The position numbers were made by a program, and so were the translations under genes. This document shows, piece by piece, positions 6,301 to 13,356 of a DNA stretch of 15,738 nucleotides. The DNA comes from JAISJU01 sp031555675 (GTDB lineage Bacteria > Bacteroidota > Bacteroidia > Bacteroidales > Paludibacteraceae). The DNA is taken from assembly GCA_031555675.1 (NCBI GenBank), contig JAVBUB010000147.1, forward strand, positions 1-15,738, read 5' to 3'. A model generated the notes under the pieces. That model was not told the origin of the DNA and ran no database searches. It worked only from the letters and a program-made list of their open reading frames with translations. How positions within the stretch are numbered: position 1 is the first letter of the stretch; each line of letters starts with the position of its first letter.

Positions 6301-8130
6301 ATGTGTGGAATTGCAATGGTGAGGTTAAGAAAGCCTCTCGAATATTATCAGGAAAAATATGGAACATGGAAGTATGGTTTGAATAAACTATACCTGCTGA
6401 TGGAAAAACAGCACAACCGTGGACAAGAAGGAGCCGGGTTGGGGATGGTTAAATTTGATGTGCCTATCGGAAAAGAATACATTTGGCGTGAACGCGCCGA
6501 AGGAACCAATGCTATACCGGATATATTTGCTTCGGTAAACAAACACTACGAAAATGTTGACCCATTATTGCTCAATGATGTTAAATATGTCAAAGAAAAC
6601 TTACCGTTTGCAGGTGAGCTCTATTTCGGACACTTAAGGTACAGCACTACTAATAGTAAAAAAGGTATTTCCTATGTTCATCCGTTTTTAAGAAGGCACA
6701 ATTGGAAAGACAGAACATTACTATTGGCCGGAAACTTCAATCTGACCAATGTAGATGAAGTTTTCGAAAAACTATCGGCATCCGGGCAGCATCCCAGAGA
6801 TATAGCCGATACTTTTATCATGCTCGAATCATTCGGCCACCAATTGGATAGAGAAGTTGAGCACGAATACAATAAATATAAACAAACCACCAATAAAGAT
6901 AATGCAGAAATAACCCGTCTTATAGAAGAAAACCTGGATATTGCTTCTATTATTCGTAATACCGAAAAAGACTGGGATGGAGGGTATACCATTATGGGAT
7001 TGCTTGGACATGGAGACGCTTTTGTGTTTCGCGATCCGAAAGGAATCCGTTCAGGTTTTTATTATGCCGATGATGAAATAATAGTGGTTGCTTCCGAAAG
7101 ACCCGTTATTCAAACCGTTATGAATGTGCAGGTGGAAGATGTACACGAATTGCAACCCGGCGAAGCCATGATTATCAAGAAAAGCGGCGAAATGAAGTTC
7201 GAAACCATTCGCCAGCCAATACTTCCTCTACAGCCATGTTCTTTCGAAAGAATCTATTTTTCCCGCGGTAGCGATATTGATATTTACAAAGAACGGAAAA
7301 AATTAGGTAACTTATTAAGTGAACCTATTTTGAAAGCCATAAATAATGATATCGAAAATACCGTGTTTTCTTACATTCCCAATACTGCCGAAGTGTCTTA
7401 TTATGGAATGGTTCAGGGTGTGGAACAAAGAACAGGTAAAAAACCACGTACCGAAAAAGTACTGATCAAAGATATTAAACTCAGGACTTTTATTGCACAA
7501 GACAAAACCCGTAATGACCTGGCAGCACACGTATATGATATTACTTACGGTTCTATTAAACCGGGCGAAGATAATATCGTAATTATCGATGACTCCATTG
7601 TGCGCGGTACAACCTTGAAACAAAGTATTATCGGTATTTTGAACAGATTGGCTCCTAAGAAGATCGTTATAGTATCTTCTTCGCCACAAGTTCGCTATCC
7701 CGATTATTATGGAATAGATATGTCGAGCATGAGCGAGTTTGCCGCTTTCAGGGCTGCTGTAGAACTACTCAAAGAAAGAGGACAAGAATCGTTGATACAC
7801 GAGCTTTATAAAAAAGCAAAAGAGCAACAAGATCTTCCTAAAGAACAAATAGTAAACTACGTAAAAGAGATTTACGCGCCATTTACCATGGAAGAAATCT
7901 CTAAAAAGATAGCAGAAATGCTAACACCGCCCAATGTAAAATGCGAGGTGGAAATAGTTTATCCTACTTTGGAAGGCCTGCACGAAGCATGCCCTGACCA
8001 TAGAGGCGACTGGTATTTTTCGGGCAATTACCCAACAGCCGGAGGAAATCGTTTGGTAAACGAAACTTTCATTAATTATGTGGAAGGAAAAGAAAAAAAT
8101 AAATTCAAAGAATTAACTCTTTGGGAATAA
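6301..8130 (+). CDS. Long amidophosphoribosyltransferase (PurF-like), atypical paralogue
   Basis: Homologous to PurF, which makes 5-phosphoribosylamine from PRPP and glutamine. It has C2 as N-terminal nucleophile with no propeptide, NRGQEGAG (39-46), HLRYSTTN (111-118; R113), DTF (170-172), GGYTIMGLLG (227-236), RDPKGIRSG (244-252), PCSFERIYFSRG (312-323), RTFIAQ (395-400) and a canonical PRPP loop VIIDDSIVRGTTLKQS (427-442). It is 609 aa against about 470-505 for standard PurF, with added sequence around residues 52-105 and 177-225. Two oddities: the oxyanion-hole dipeptide NG is replaced by N145-F146 (AGNFNLTN), and the protein has only four cysteines (C2, C313, C548, C564). D468 stands in YPDYYGID where iron-sulfur PurFs have a ligand cysteine, and WYFSGNYPT (571-579) stands where they have the last ligand pair. 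So a Bacillus-type 4Fe-4S cluster is unlikely. The exact substrate and whether glutamine is used are not certain; no purF symbol is given for that reason. Confidence 0.85.
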   Translation: MCGIAMVRLRKPLEYYQEKYGTWKYGLNKLYLLMEKQHNRGQEGAGLGMVKFDVPIGKEYIWRERAEGTNAIPDIFASVNKHYENVDPLLLNDVKYVKENLPFAGELYFGHLRYSTTNSKKGISYVHPFLRRHNWKDRTLLLAGNFNLTNVDEVFEKLSASGQHPRDIADTFIMLESFGHQLDREVEHEYNKYKQTTNKDNAEITRLIEENLDIASIIRNTEKDWDGGYTIMGLLGHGDAFVFRDPKGIRSGFYYADDEIIVVASERPVIQTVMNVQVEDVHELQPGEAMIIKKSGEMKFETIRQPILPLQPCSFERIYFSRGSDIDIYKERKKLGNLLSEPILKAINNDIENTVFSYIPNTAEVSYYGMVQGVEQRTGKKPRTEKVLIKDIKLRTFIAQDKTRNDLAAHVYDITYGSIKPGEDNIVIIDDSIVRGTTLKQSIIGILNRLAPKKIVIVSSSPQVRYPDYYGIDMSSMSEFAAFRAAVELLKERGQESLIHELYKKAKEQQDLPKEQIVNYVKEIYAPFTMEEISKKIAEMLTPPNVKCEVEIVYPTLEGLHEACPDHRGDWYFSGNYPTAGGNRLVNETFINYVEGKEKNKFKELTLWE

Positions 8131-8142
8131 AATAAATTCAGA

Positions 8143-8544
8143 GTGAACCGACACAAGATACATACAACAAATAAACCGGCGGCACGCACGTCGGTTTATT
8201 TGTTATGTCTGTATTTGTTCGGAATCATAGTTTCCGGTGTATTACATCCCTTTCAGCATGCTCATGAACATATTTCCGGAATAGAGAAAGTTTCTTTATG
8301 TAGCCCATTTTCATGTGATAACCAAGAATTGGTTATCCAACAAGAAACCCATTCCCATTCAACCTTAGAACACTCCTGTCCATTCTGTCATATTGGTATT
8401 TTTAATGAATTTTTAATAGAAAGGTTTAATTACCAAACTATAAAAATATCATGCGATTATCATTTTGAAGAATATAGTTGTAATAACTATAATGATAATC
8501 AAGTTTCTTTCAAATCCTCCCGCGCTCCTCCCTCGTTGGTTTAA
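8143..8544 (+). CDS. Small His/Cys-rich membrane-anchored protein upstream of TonB receptor
   Basis: I do not recognise a named function. The 133-aa protein has a basic N-terminus (R3, K5, K11, R15), one hydrophobic segment (about 17-34, signal anchor or uncleaved signal) and then a His/Cys-rich periplasmic part: H35, H39, H41, H43 in HPFQHAHEH; C53 and C58; and HSHSTLEHSCPFCH (70-83) with CPFC flanked by histidines. It ends RAPPSLV. Small anchor proteins with a CxxC-H motif and an R-(A/G)-PP ending are often found before TonB receptors in Bacteroidota and resemble DUF2946-type proteins; metal binding is inferred. The GTG start at 8143 is chosen because the frame has no internal Met and only this start keeps the basic residues before the hydrophobic segment. 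It is in frame with, and 12 nt after, the purF-like stop, and its first codons overlap a strong hairpin. Confidence 0.68.
   Translation: MNRHKIHTTNKPAARTSVYLLCLYLFGIIVSGVLHPFQHAHEHISGIEKVSLCSPFSCDNQELVIQQETHSHSTLEHSCPFCHIGIFNEFLIERFNYQTIKISCDYHFEEYSCNNYNDNQVSFKSSRAPPSLV
8166..8204 (+). terminator. Perfect 13-bp hairpin, possible terminator/attenuator inside the start of the small ORF
   Basis: AACAAATAAACCG (8166-8178) pairs perfectly with CGGTTTATTTGTT (8192-8204) around a 13-nt GC-rich loop. The T-rich 3' side resembles an intrinsic terminator for the purF-like gene (stop at 8130), but the structure lies within codons 8-21 of the His/Cys-rich ORF. Either it ends the upstream transcript and the small ORF is expressed by readthrough, or it controls that ORF. 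Confidence 0.5.
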
Positions 8545-8728
8545 ATAATAAGTGAATCATTTGTTTAAAGGATAATGTCTTTCAAAGAACACTTTTAAAC
8601 TATTGAATGGAATTTTATGTGAAAATAAAACATAAAATATCTTCTATTGTCTATATGATCCATATATTTTTAGCTTAAAGTATAAATCGAAGGATATAAA
8701 TTAACATCGTTGATTTTAATTCTTAATG

Positions 8729-8735
8729 TACTTTG
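8729..8735 (+). promoter_or_regulatory. Possible -7 box for the TonB receptor gene
   Basis: TACTTTG resembles TAnnTTTG with one base missing, 47 nt before the receptor ATG; GTTG at 8709-8712 could serve as a -33 element. A small palindrome CTTTG-TGG-CAAAG (8731-8743) overlaps it. Upstream in the same 238-nt gap an AT-only hairpin (ATTTTATGT 8612-8620, ACATAAAAT 8630-8638) lies between the small ORF and this box. Confidence 0.35.
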
Positions 8736-8782
8736 TGGCAAAGAATTTTTACACTTGAACAACTTCATAAAAACAAAAACCA

Positions 8783-11014
8783 ATGAAAAATTACATATAT
8801 ATAATATTATTTTGCCTGTTTCCATTACATGCCTATTCCCAATATTGGGTAAAAGTGTTGGATGAAAATTCAAACATCCCTGTAGCAGATGCAAGCATTT
8901 ATTTTCCCGATACCAAAGCCGGAACAACAACCAATGAATCTGGTCTTTTTTCAATTAATACAAAAGGAAATACCCTATTGGTACAAATATCTTCTATTAA
9001 TTACAAAACATACCTGGGTACCATAAAACTGAAACCGGATACTACTTATGTCTTGTTAGAATCCTCTACGCACGAGTTGCAAGAAATAACCATTTCTTCC
9101 GGCAGCTCAAAGTTGCAAGGAGAAAATGTCATCAATGTGGAAAACATTAACTTAAGTAAGAATCCCACGTTGGAAGGAATCTCCCTCACTCAAAAATTAA
9201 CTGAAATAGCCGGAGTAAGCAATTACAGTACCGGTACCGGTATTGGTAAACCTGTTATCAGAGGATTAACAGGAAACCGTATTGCGGTTTTCTCACAAGG
9301 CATTCGGATAGAAAACCAACAGTGGGGCGACGAACATGGCTTGGGGTTGGACGAAAACGGCTACGAACAAGTTGAAGTCATCAAAGGCCCCGCTTCATTA
9401 CTATATGGAAGTGATGCGTTGGGAGGTGTTCTGTATTTTGTAGGCGAACGCTATGCCAAAGAAAACACATTGGAAGCAGACGTTCATTCCGAATACAACA
9501 CCAATACCGATGGCTGGCGAAATGCCGGAGCATTTAAAATATCAAAAAAACATTTCCACTGGAATCTTTTTGGTGGTTATACTACCCATAAAGATTACCA
9601 GGATGGAGAAAAAAATGAAGTGAACAACAGTCGTTTTAATACAACAGATATAAAAACCACGTTGGGGTATACCGCAGGTAATTTTACAACATCATTAAAA
9701 TACAATTATTTAAATGAAAAGTATGGATTAGTAGAAGAACGCGAATCCGGAGGGACTTACCATAATGGCAGAACTCCCGGATTGCCTTATCAAATTCTCT
9801 CTACCCATTTATTCAGTTCCGAAAATACAATCTTTTTCAATAATGCGTCCAAACTCAAAATAGATCTTGGATACATTATTAATAATAGGAAAGAATTTGA
9901 GGAAGAAGAACAACCCGCGTTGGATATGAACCTGAGTACCTTATCTTACAATATTAAATGGATACCCGATAAGATAAATAAATGGTCATGGATTATCGGT
10001 AGTCAGGGTATGTGCCAGACCAACAAAAATGCAGGAGAGGAAATACTTATTCCTGATGCTGCTACGATAGATGCCGGATTATATGCGACTACCGATTATC
10101 ATTACGGAGAACATTCTTATTGGCAGGTAGGGCTGCGGTTGGATGCGCGCAATATCAATGGAAAAGAAAACGGAACCACGGGCGAGGAAGGCTACATGCC
10201 ATCCTTTAATAAAACATACTCGGCTATTAATTTTTCTACCGGAGTATTTCAGCAAATATTCGAAAACTTGTCCATGCGGGCATCCCTTTCTTCGGGGTAC
10301 AGGGCGCCCAGTATGTTTGAACTTTTAAGTGACGGTGTGCACGAAGGAACAAACCGTTATGAAATAGGAAACGAAGACCTTAAAACCGAAAATAGCTATC
10401 AGGCGGATATTTCATTCGATTATAAAACGGAACATTTTAATGTTTTTGTCAACCCATATTTCAATTATATCAGAAATTATATTTACCTGCAACCTTCGGG
10501 TGAAATCAAAGAGGAATTGCCCGTTTATAATTATACACAGACCGATGCCTGTTTGTTTGGTGGCGAAGCCGGATTTCATTATCACCCGCATCCGTTGGAT
10601 TGGCTGCACCTGCAAGCTTCGTATGCTACAACTTACGGACAAGATACCCACAAAAATGATTTGCCGTTGATGCCCTCTTCAAAAATAAATAGTATGATTA
10701 GCGCCAATTTTTCTTGGGAGAAAGTACTCAGTAAATTCTCGGTTTTTGCCCAATATCAATATTCTTTCAAGCAAAACCATATTGCCACATATGAAACACC
10801 AACAGATGCTTATTCTTTGGTAAATGCCGGAGTACATTTCGAATTTAATGTATATAAGCAGAATATCTCATTTGATACCTCTGTAAATAACCTTTTCGAT
10901 ACAGTATATTATGATCATTTATCACGGTATAAAGCTGAGGGTATATATAATATCGGACGGAATGTTGTCTTTAAACTGTCGATTCCCATTAGTGTAAAAT
11001 TAGTTAAGAGTTAA
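8783..11014 (+). CDS. TonB-dependent outer-membrane receptor
   Basis: Outer-membrane gated beta-barrel that imports a ligand using TonB/ExbBD energy. Residues 1-20 are a signal peptide (MKNYIYIILFCLFPLHAYSQ). A carboxypeptidase-regulatory-like beta-sandwich follows (about 21-95), normal for Bacteroidota receptors. The plug (about 110-225) contains GIGKPVIRGLTGNRIAVFSQ (153-172), ENQQWGDEHGLGLDENG (177-193) and VEVIKGPASLLYGSDALGGV (197-216). The barrel has GYRAPSMFELLSDGVHEGTN and ends in an aromatic/hydrophobic strand, so the 743-aa protein looks complete. The plug motif with WGDEHGL is like receptors often grouped with metal (ZnuD-like) transporters rather than SusC glycan importers, and no susD follows. 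With the His/Cys-rich small gene before it, metal or metal-complex uptake is a reasonable guess, but the ligand is not shown by the sequence. Confidence 0.92.
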   Translation: MKNYIYIILFCLFPLHAYSQYWVKVLDENSNIPVADASIYFPDTKAGTTTNESGLFSINTKGNTLLVQISSINYKTYLGTIKLKPDTTYVLLESSTHELQEITISSGSSKLQGENVINVENINLSKNPTLEGISLTQKLTEIAGVSNYSTGTGIGKPVIRGLTGNRIAVFSQGIRIENQQWGDEHGLGLDENGYEQVEVIKGPASLLYGSDALGGVLYFVGERYAKENTLEADVHSEYNTNTDGWRNAGAFKISKKHFHWNLFGGYTTHKDYQDGEKNEVNNSRFNTTDIKTTLGYTAGNFTTSLKYNYLNEKYGLVEERESGGTYHNGRTPGLPYQILSTHLFSSENTIFFNNASKLKIDLGYIINNRKEFEEEEQPALDMNLSTLSYNIKWIPDKINKWSWIIGSQGMCQTNKNAGEEILIPDAATIDAGLYATTDYHYGEHSYWQVGLRLDARNINGKENGTTGEEGYMPSFNKTYSAINFSTGVFQQIFENLSMRASLSSGYRAPSMFELLSDGVHEGTNRYEIGNEDLKTENSYQADISFDYKTEHFNVFVNPYFNYIRNYIYLQPSGEIKEELPVYNYTQTDACLFGGEAGFHYHPHPLDWLHLQASYATTYGQDTHKNDLPLMPSSKINSMISANFSWEKVLSKFSVFAQYQYSFKQNHIATYETPTDAYSLVNAGVHFEFNVYKQNISFDTSVNNLFDTVYYDHLSRYKAEGIYNIGRNVVFKLSIPISVKLVKS

Positions 11015-11077
11015 ATATTGAATTGATAACAGACAACATTTTTAAATAATTTTCGATTTTCAACCATCATTCTACGC

Positions 11078-11120
11078 AACAAAGGTCGCAAATATTAACT
11101 TTGCGACCTTTGTTTATTTT
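11078..11120. terminator. Bidirectional terminator between convergent genes
   Basis: AACAAAGGTCGCAAA (11078-11092) and TTTGCGACCTTTGTT (11100-11114) form a perfect 15-bp stem with a 7-nt loop, followed on the plus strand by a T-rich stretch. It lies 63 nt after the receptor stop and 18 nt from the stop of the minus-strand gene, so it can serve both. Confidence 0.88.
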
Positions 11121-11132
11121 TAGATGGAGGGT

Positions 11133-12896
11133 TTATTTCATTACCTTTTCAGCTTTTCCATTGTCGTACATTATAATGTAAATGCCGTTCGCCGGTTCGT
11201 TTTCTAACTTTTTACCGAGAATATTGTAATACCCTACAATTTCGGGTAAAGAAGAATAATTGTCTATCTCTACAACATCAGTTGTAATACCATTTTCAGT
11301 AGTAGTAAATTCGTCCGATTTTTCAGCCAATAACACACCAAAAGCTCCAAGTGTTTCTAAAACATAATAATAGGTAGTATTGCTTGATAAATTCTCTATT
11401 GTATAACTGTGTTCTGTTGTGCTTGCTGTCTTCATTTTGCTTTGAGCAGGCCTATGAATATCAATAATTTGACCATTATCATCAAATTTTATCATGCAAA
11501 CAAGATTAGTATGCGCAAGGTCTGTATAAACATATAAGGTATAGCTTTCTGCAAGTTCATTGGGGTGCCAACTTATAAATACATTCTTATCTGTTGGTTC
11601 AACCGATACTTCCGGACAATAATTAAGATAACTTAGAATAATAGTATTTATCCACTTACCGTTTGTATCATACTCATATGCTGCTATAAGATTGGTACGT
11701 TCTTCATTTGAATAAACAAGCCTTTTGTAGGAATTATCGTCATTAGATTGATAATCGACAAATCCCAGGCAATTAACAAATATTGAATCAACATCTATTG
11801 ATGATGAACAAGTTCCATAACTAACACTTGTAACAACCCAATAAGGAAAAGAATCCCAATACCAATAATATGCAATTTCAGATATCAAATTTCCATTATT
11901 GTCATAAGTATATTCACATTTAGTGTTATAATCCCACACATCTTTATCTGTTATATTATTATGTTGTTTTTTATATGTAACAACCAAAGTTTTGTTTCCA
12001 TTGCTATCATAAACATATTCTTCATAAGTATCTTTTGTCAAATTACCATTATTGTCATCATAAAAAAAAGAATACAACACTTTATTGCCATTACAGTCGT
12101 ATGTGTATTCTTTTCTATAACCCCATCTAAGACTTTCTGAAAGTATATTTCCATCATTATCGTATGAATATGTGAATTCGTTGTCGGGATATGACGACCA
12201 ATATGAAATCTTATAATCATAAATGGAAACACCTGCCACATTTCCATTACTATCATAAGAAAAACTATATTTTCGTTGTCCTACAAAATCATTTACTGCC
12301 TCATTCCAAACAGAATACACACTGTAAATCAGATTTCCAAAATTGTCAAATGTATTTTCAATGGTGTCTTTTTCTATTTTATTACTCCAGTCATTGGCAT
12401 AAGAATCCCATAATTGCGTTTGGCTAAAAAACCATTGACTTAATTTCGGATTATCTGTTGGATAAGAATATTTTACTTCGTGCCCTAAAATCCAACCGTC
12501 ATCATCCATACTCCAACTATATTCGGAAAACCAAATAGCATTATTATTGCCATCATAAGCAAATTCTTCTTTTTTTCTATTTTGATAACAATTATTATAC
12601 CACTGAATTGTTTTAATCACATTCCCATTATTGTCATAATAATACTCCAAAGTATCTGCGGATTGGCAAGGAATAATATTAGGAAATGAATTATCTACAG
12701 AGATTTTTTTCGAAATCAACATACTGTTGTTGTCATATTGGTATTCTATTACTTTAACAGGATAAGTTTCAGCGCTGGATCCATTGTTAAATTGACCATA
12801 TTGTGTCACTGAATGGCATAACCACTTGTTTTCGGCAAAAGCAACTCCCATGCTCAACCAGAGGATTGATACGAATAATAATGTAATGTTTTTCAT
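11133..12896 (-). CDS. Secreted YD-repeat protein with fibronectin III-like domain and T9SS sorting tail
   Basis: A 587-aa exported protein of unknown function. Residues 1-21 are a signal peptide (cleavage after AFA). From about 50 to 340 and again near 408 there are about ten degenerate repeats of the form (Y/F)-x-Y-D-x-(N/D)-G-N-x-(I/L), for example YYYDNNGNVIKT (86-96), FSYDSNGNVAG (212-222), YSYDNDGNILSE (243-254) and YTYDNNGNLISE (329-340), the style of RHS/YD repeats that fold as beta structures. A fibronectin III-like domain follows (about 428-535: VFISWHPNELAESYTLYVY and NLSSNTTYYYVLET). The C-terminus (about 545-587), with YYNILGKKLENEPANGIYII and a lysine-rich last strand, matches the Por secretion tail, so the protein should cross the outer membrane by the type IX system and be surface-attached or released. 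It lacks the toxin/core architecture of true RHS proteins. It sits alone among housekeeping genes. The fragment at 1-240 may be a relative. Confidence 0.85.
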   Translation of the reverse strand: MKNITLLFVSILWLSMGVAFAENKWLCHSVTQYGQFNNGSSAETYPVKVIEYQYDNNSMLISKKISVDNSFPNIIPCQSADTLEYYYDNNGNVIKTIQWYNNCYQNRKKEEFAYDGNNNAIWFSEYSWSMDDDGWILGHEVKYSYPTDNPKLSQWFFSQTQLWDSYANDWSNKIEKDTIENTFDNFGNLIYSVYSVWNEAVNDFVGQRKYSFSYDSNGNVAGVSIYDYKISYWSSYPDNEFTYSYDNDGNILSESLRWGYRKEYTYDCNGNKVLYSFFYDDNNGNLTKDTYEEYVYDSNGNKTLVVTYKKQHNNITDKDVWDYNTKCEYTYDNNGNLISEIAYYWYWDSFPYWVVTSVSYGTCSSSIDVDSIFVNCLGFVDYQSNDDNSYKRLVYSNEERTNLIAAYEYDTNGKWINTIILSYLNYCPEVSVEPTDKNVFISWHPNELAESYTLYVYTDLAHTNLVCMIKFDDNGQIIDIHRPAQSKMKTASTTEHSYTIENLSSNTTYYYVLETLGAFGVLLAEKSDEFTTTENGITTDVVEIDNYSSLPEIVGYYNILGKKLENEPANGIYIIMYDNGKAEKVMK

Positions 12897-13003
12897 AATA
12901 ATAAATTTTTAAAAATGAATATATTGGAAACCATAAACTTGTATTATCATCGTACAAAACAACACTTATGACCATCGCTATATAACGAACGGTTCACAAG
13001 CAG

Positions 13004-13011
13004 CAAAGATG
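13004..13011 (-). promoter_or_regulatory. Possible -7 box for the YD-repeat protein gene
   Basis: On the minus strand this reads CATCTTTG, one base from TATCTTTG, followed by CTGC. It lies 107 nt before the ATG, giving a fairly long AT-rich leader. No well-placed -33 element was seen. Confidence 0.35.
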
Positions 13012-13165
13012 AAGTTAGTAAAAAATGAATATTGAAAGACAAATTAAATGATAATTCAATACAAAACCAATTATAATAAGATGTAAATTTTATATCCGCT
13101 TCGTTCTTTAAGAATTTGTTCTAAAAGTTAAAACAAAAACATCAGATTGACATATGTTTATTTTT

Positions 13166-13198
13166 CTCGTTTACTCGTCAACTTTGTCAACCCGTTTA
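13166..13198. repeat. Short tandem of degenerate 8-mers (CTCGTNNA type)
   Basis: Four adjacent units can be read: CTCGTTTA (13166), CTCGTCAA (13174), CTTTGTCAA (13182, 9 nt) and CCCGTTTA (13191). All keep C..(C/T)GT followed by TT or CA and then A. The tract is pyrimidine-rich on the plus strand and stands out from its AT-rich surroundings, 159 nt before fba. Confidence 0.5.
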
Positions 13199-13313
13199 CT
13201 TCTATTTTCGTGTAAAAAACGACATATTATTAACTATTTAATACCAAATCTTAATTTTTTATACGATAACATCATTTTTGTATAAAAAAAAGATATGATA
13301 TTAATAAAAATGC

Positions 13314-13321
13314 TATCTTTG
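13314..13321 (+). promoter_or_regulatory. Bacteroidota -7 promoter box for fba
   Basis: TATCTTTG is an exact TAnnTTTG match, 35 nt before the fba ATG. It overlaps a small palindrome CTTTG-CACTT-CAAAG (13317-13331), and the CAAAGAATTT that follows is also present after the TonB-gene box. A TTTG at 13277-13280 is too far (33 nt) to be a standard -33 element. Confidence 0.6.
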
Positions 13322-13356
13322 CACTTCAAAGAATTTAATATTAAAATAATAAAGAA

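Larger units (their letters stand above)
12897..13356. other. AT-rich divergent intergenic region
   Basis: This 460-base region separates the start of the YD-repeat gene (minus) from fba (plus). I see no ORF with coding character and no RNA gene. It holds promoter-like boxes for both genes and a short tandem of degenerate 8-mers (13166-13198), all listed separately. The rest is AT-rich without clear structure. Confidence 0.6.

Noticed and set aside
7315..7689. Minus-strand open frame of 124 codons opposite the purF-like gene
   Set aside because: It covers the antisense of the PRPP-binding region; no motifs, no start context, explained by the sense gene.
10143..10670. Plus and minus open frames of 61-79 codons inside the TonB receptor gene
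   Set aside because: They lie fully within a well-supported receptor gene and show no motif; shadows of the real frame.
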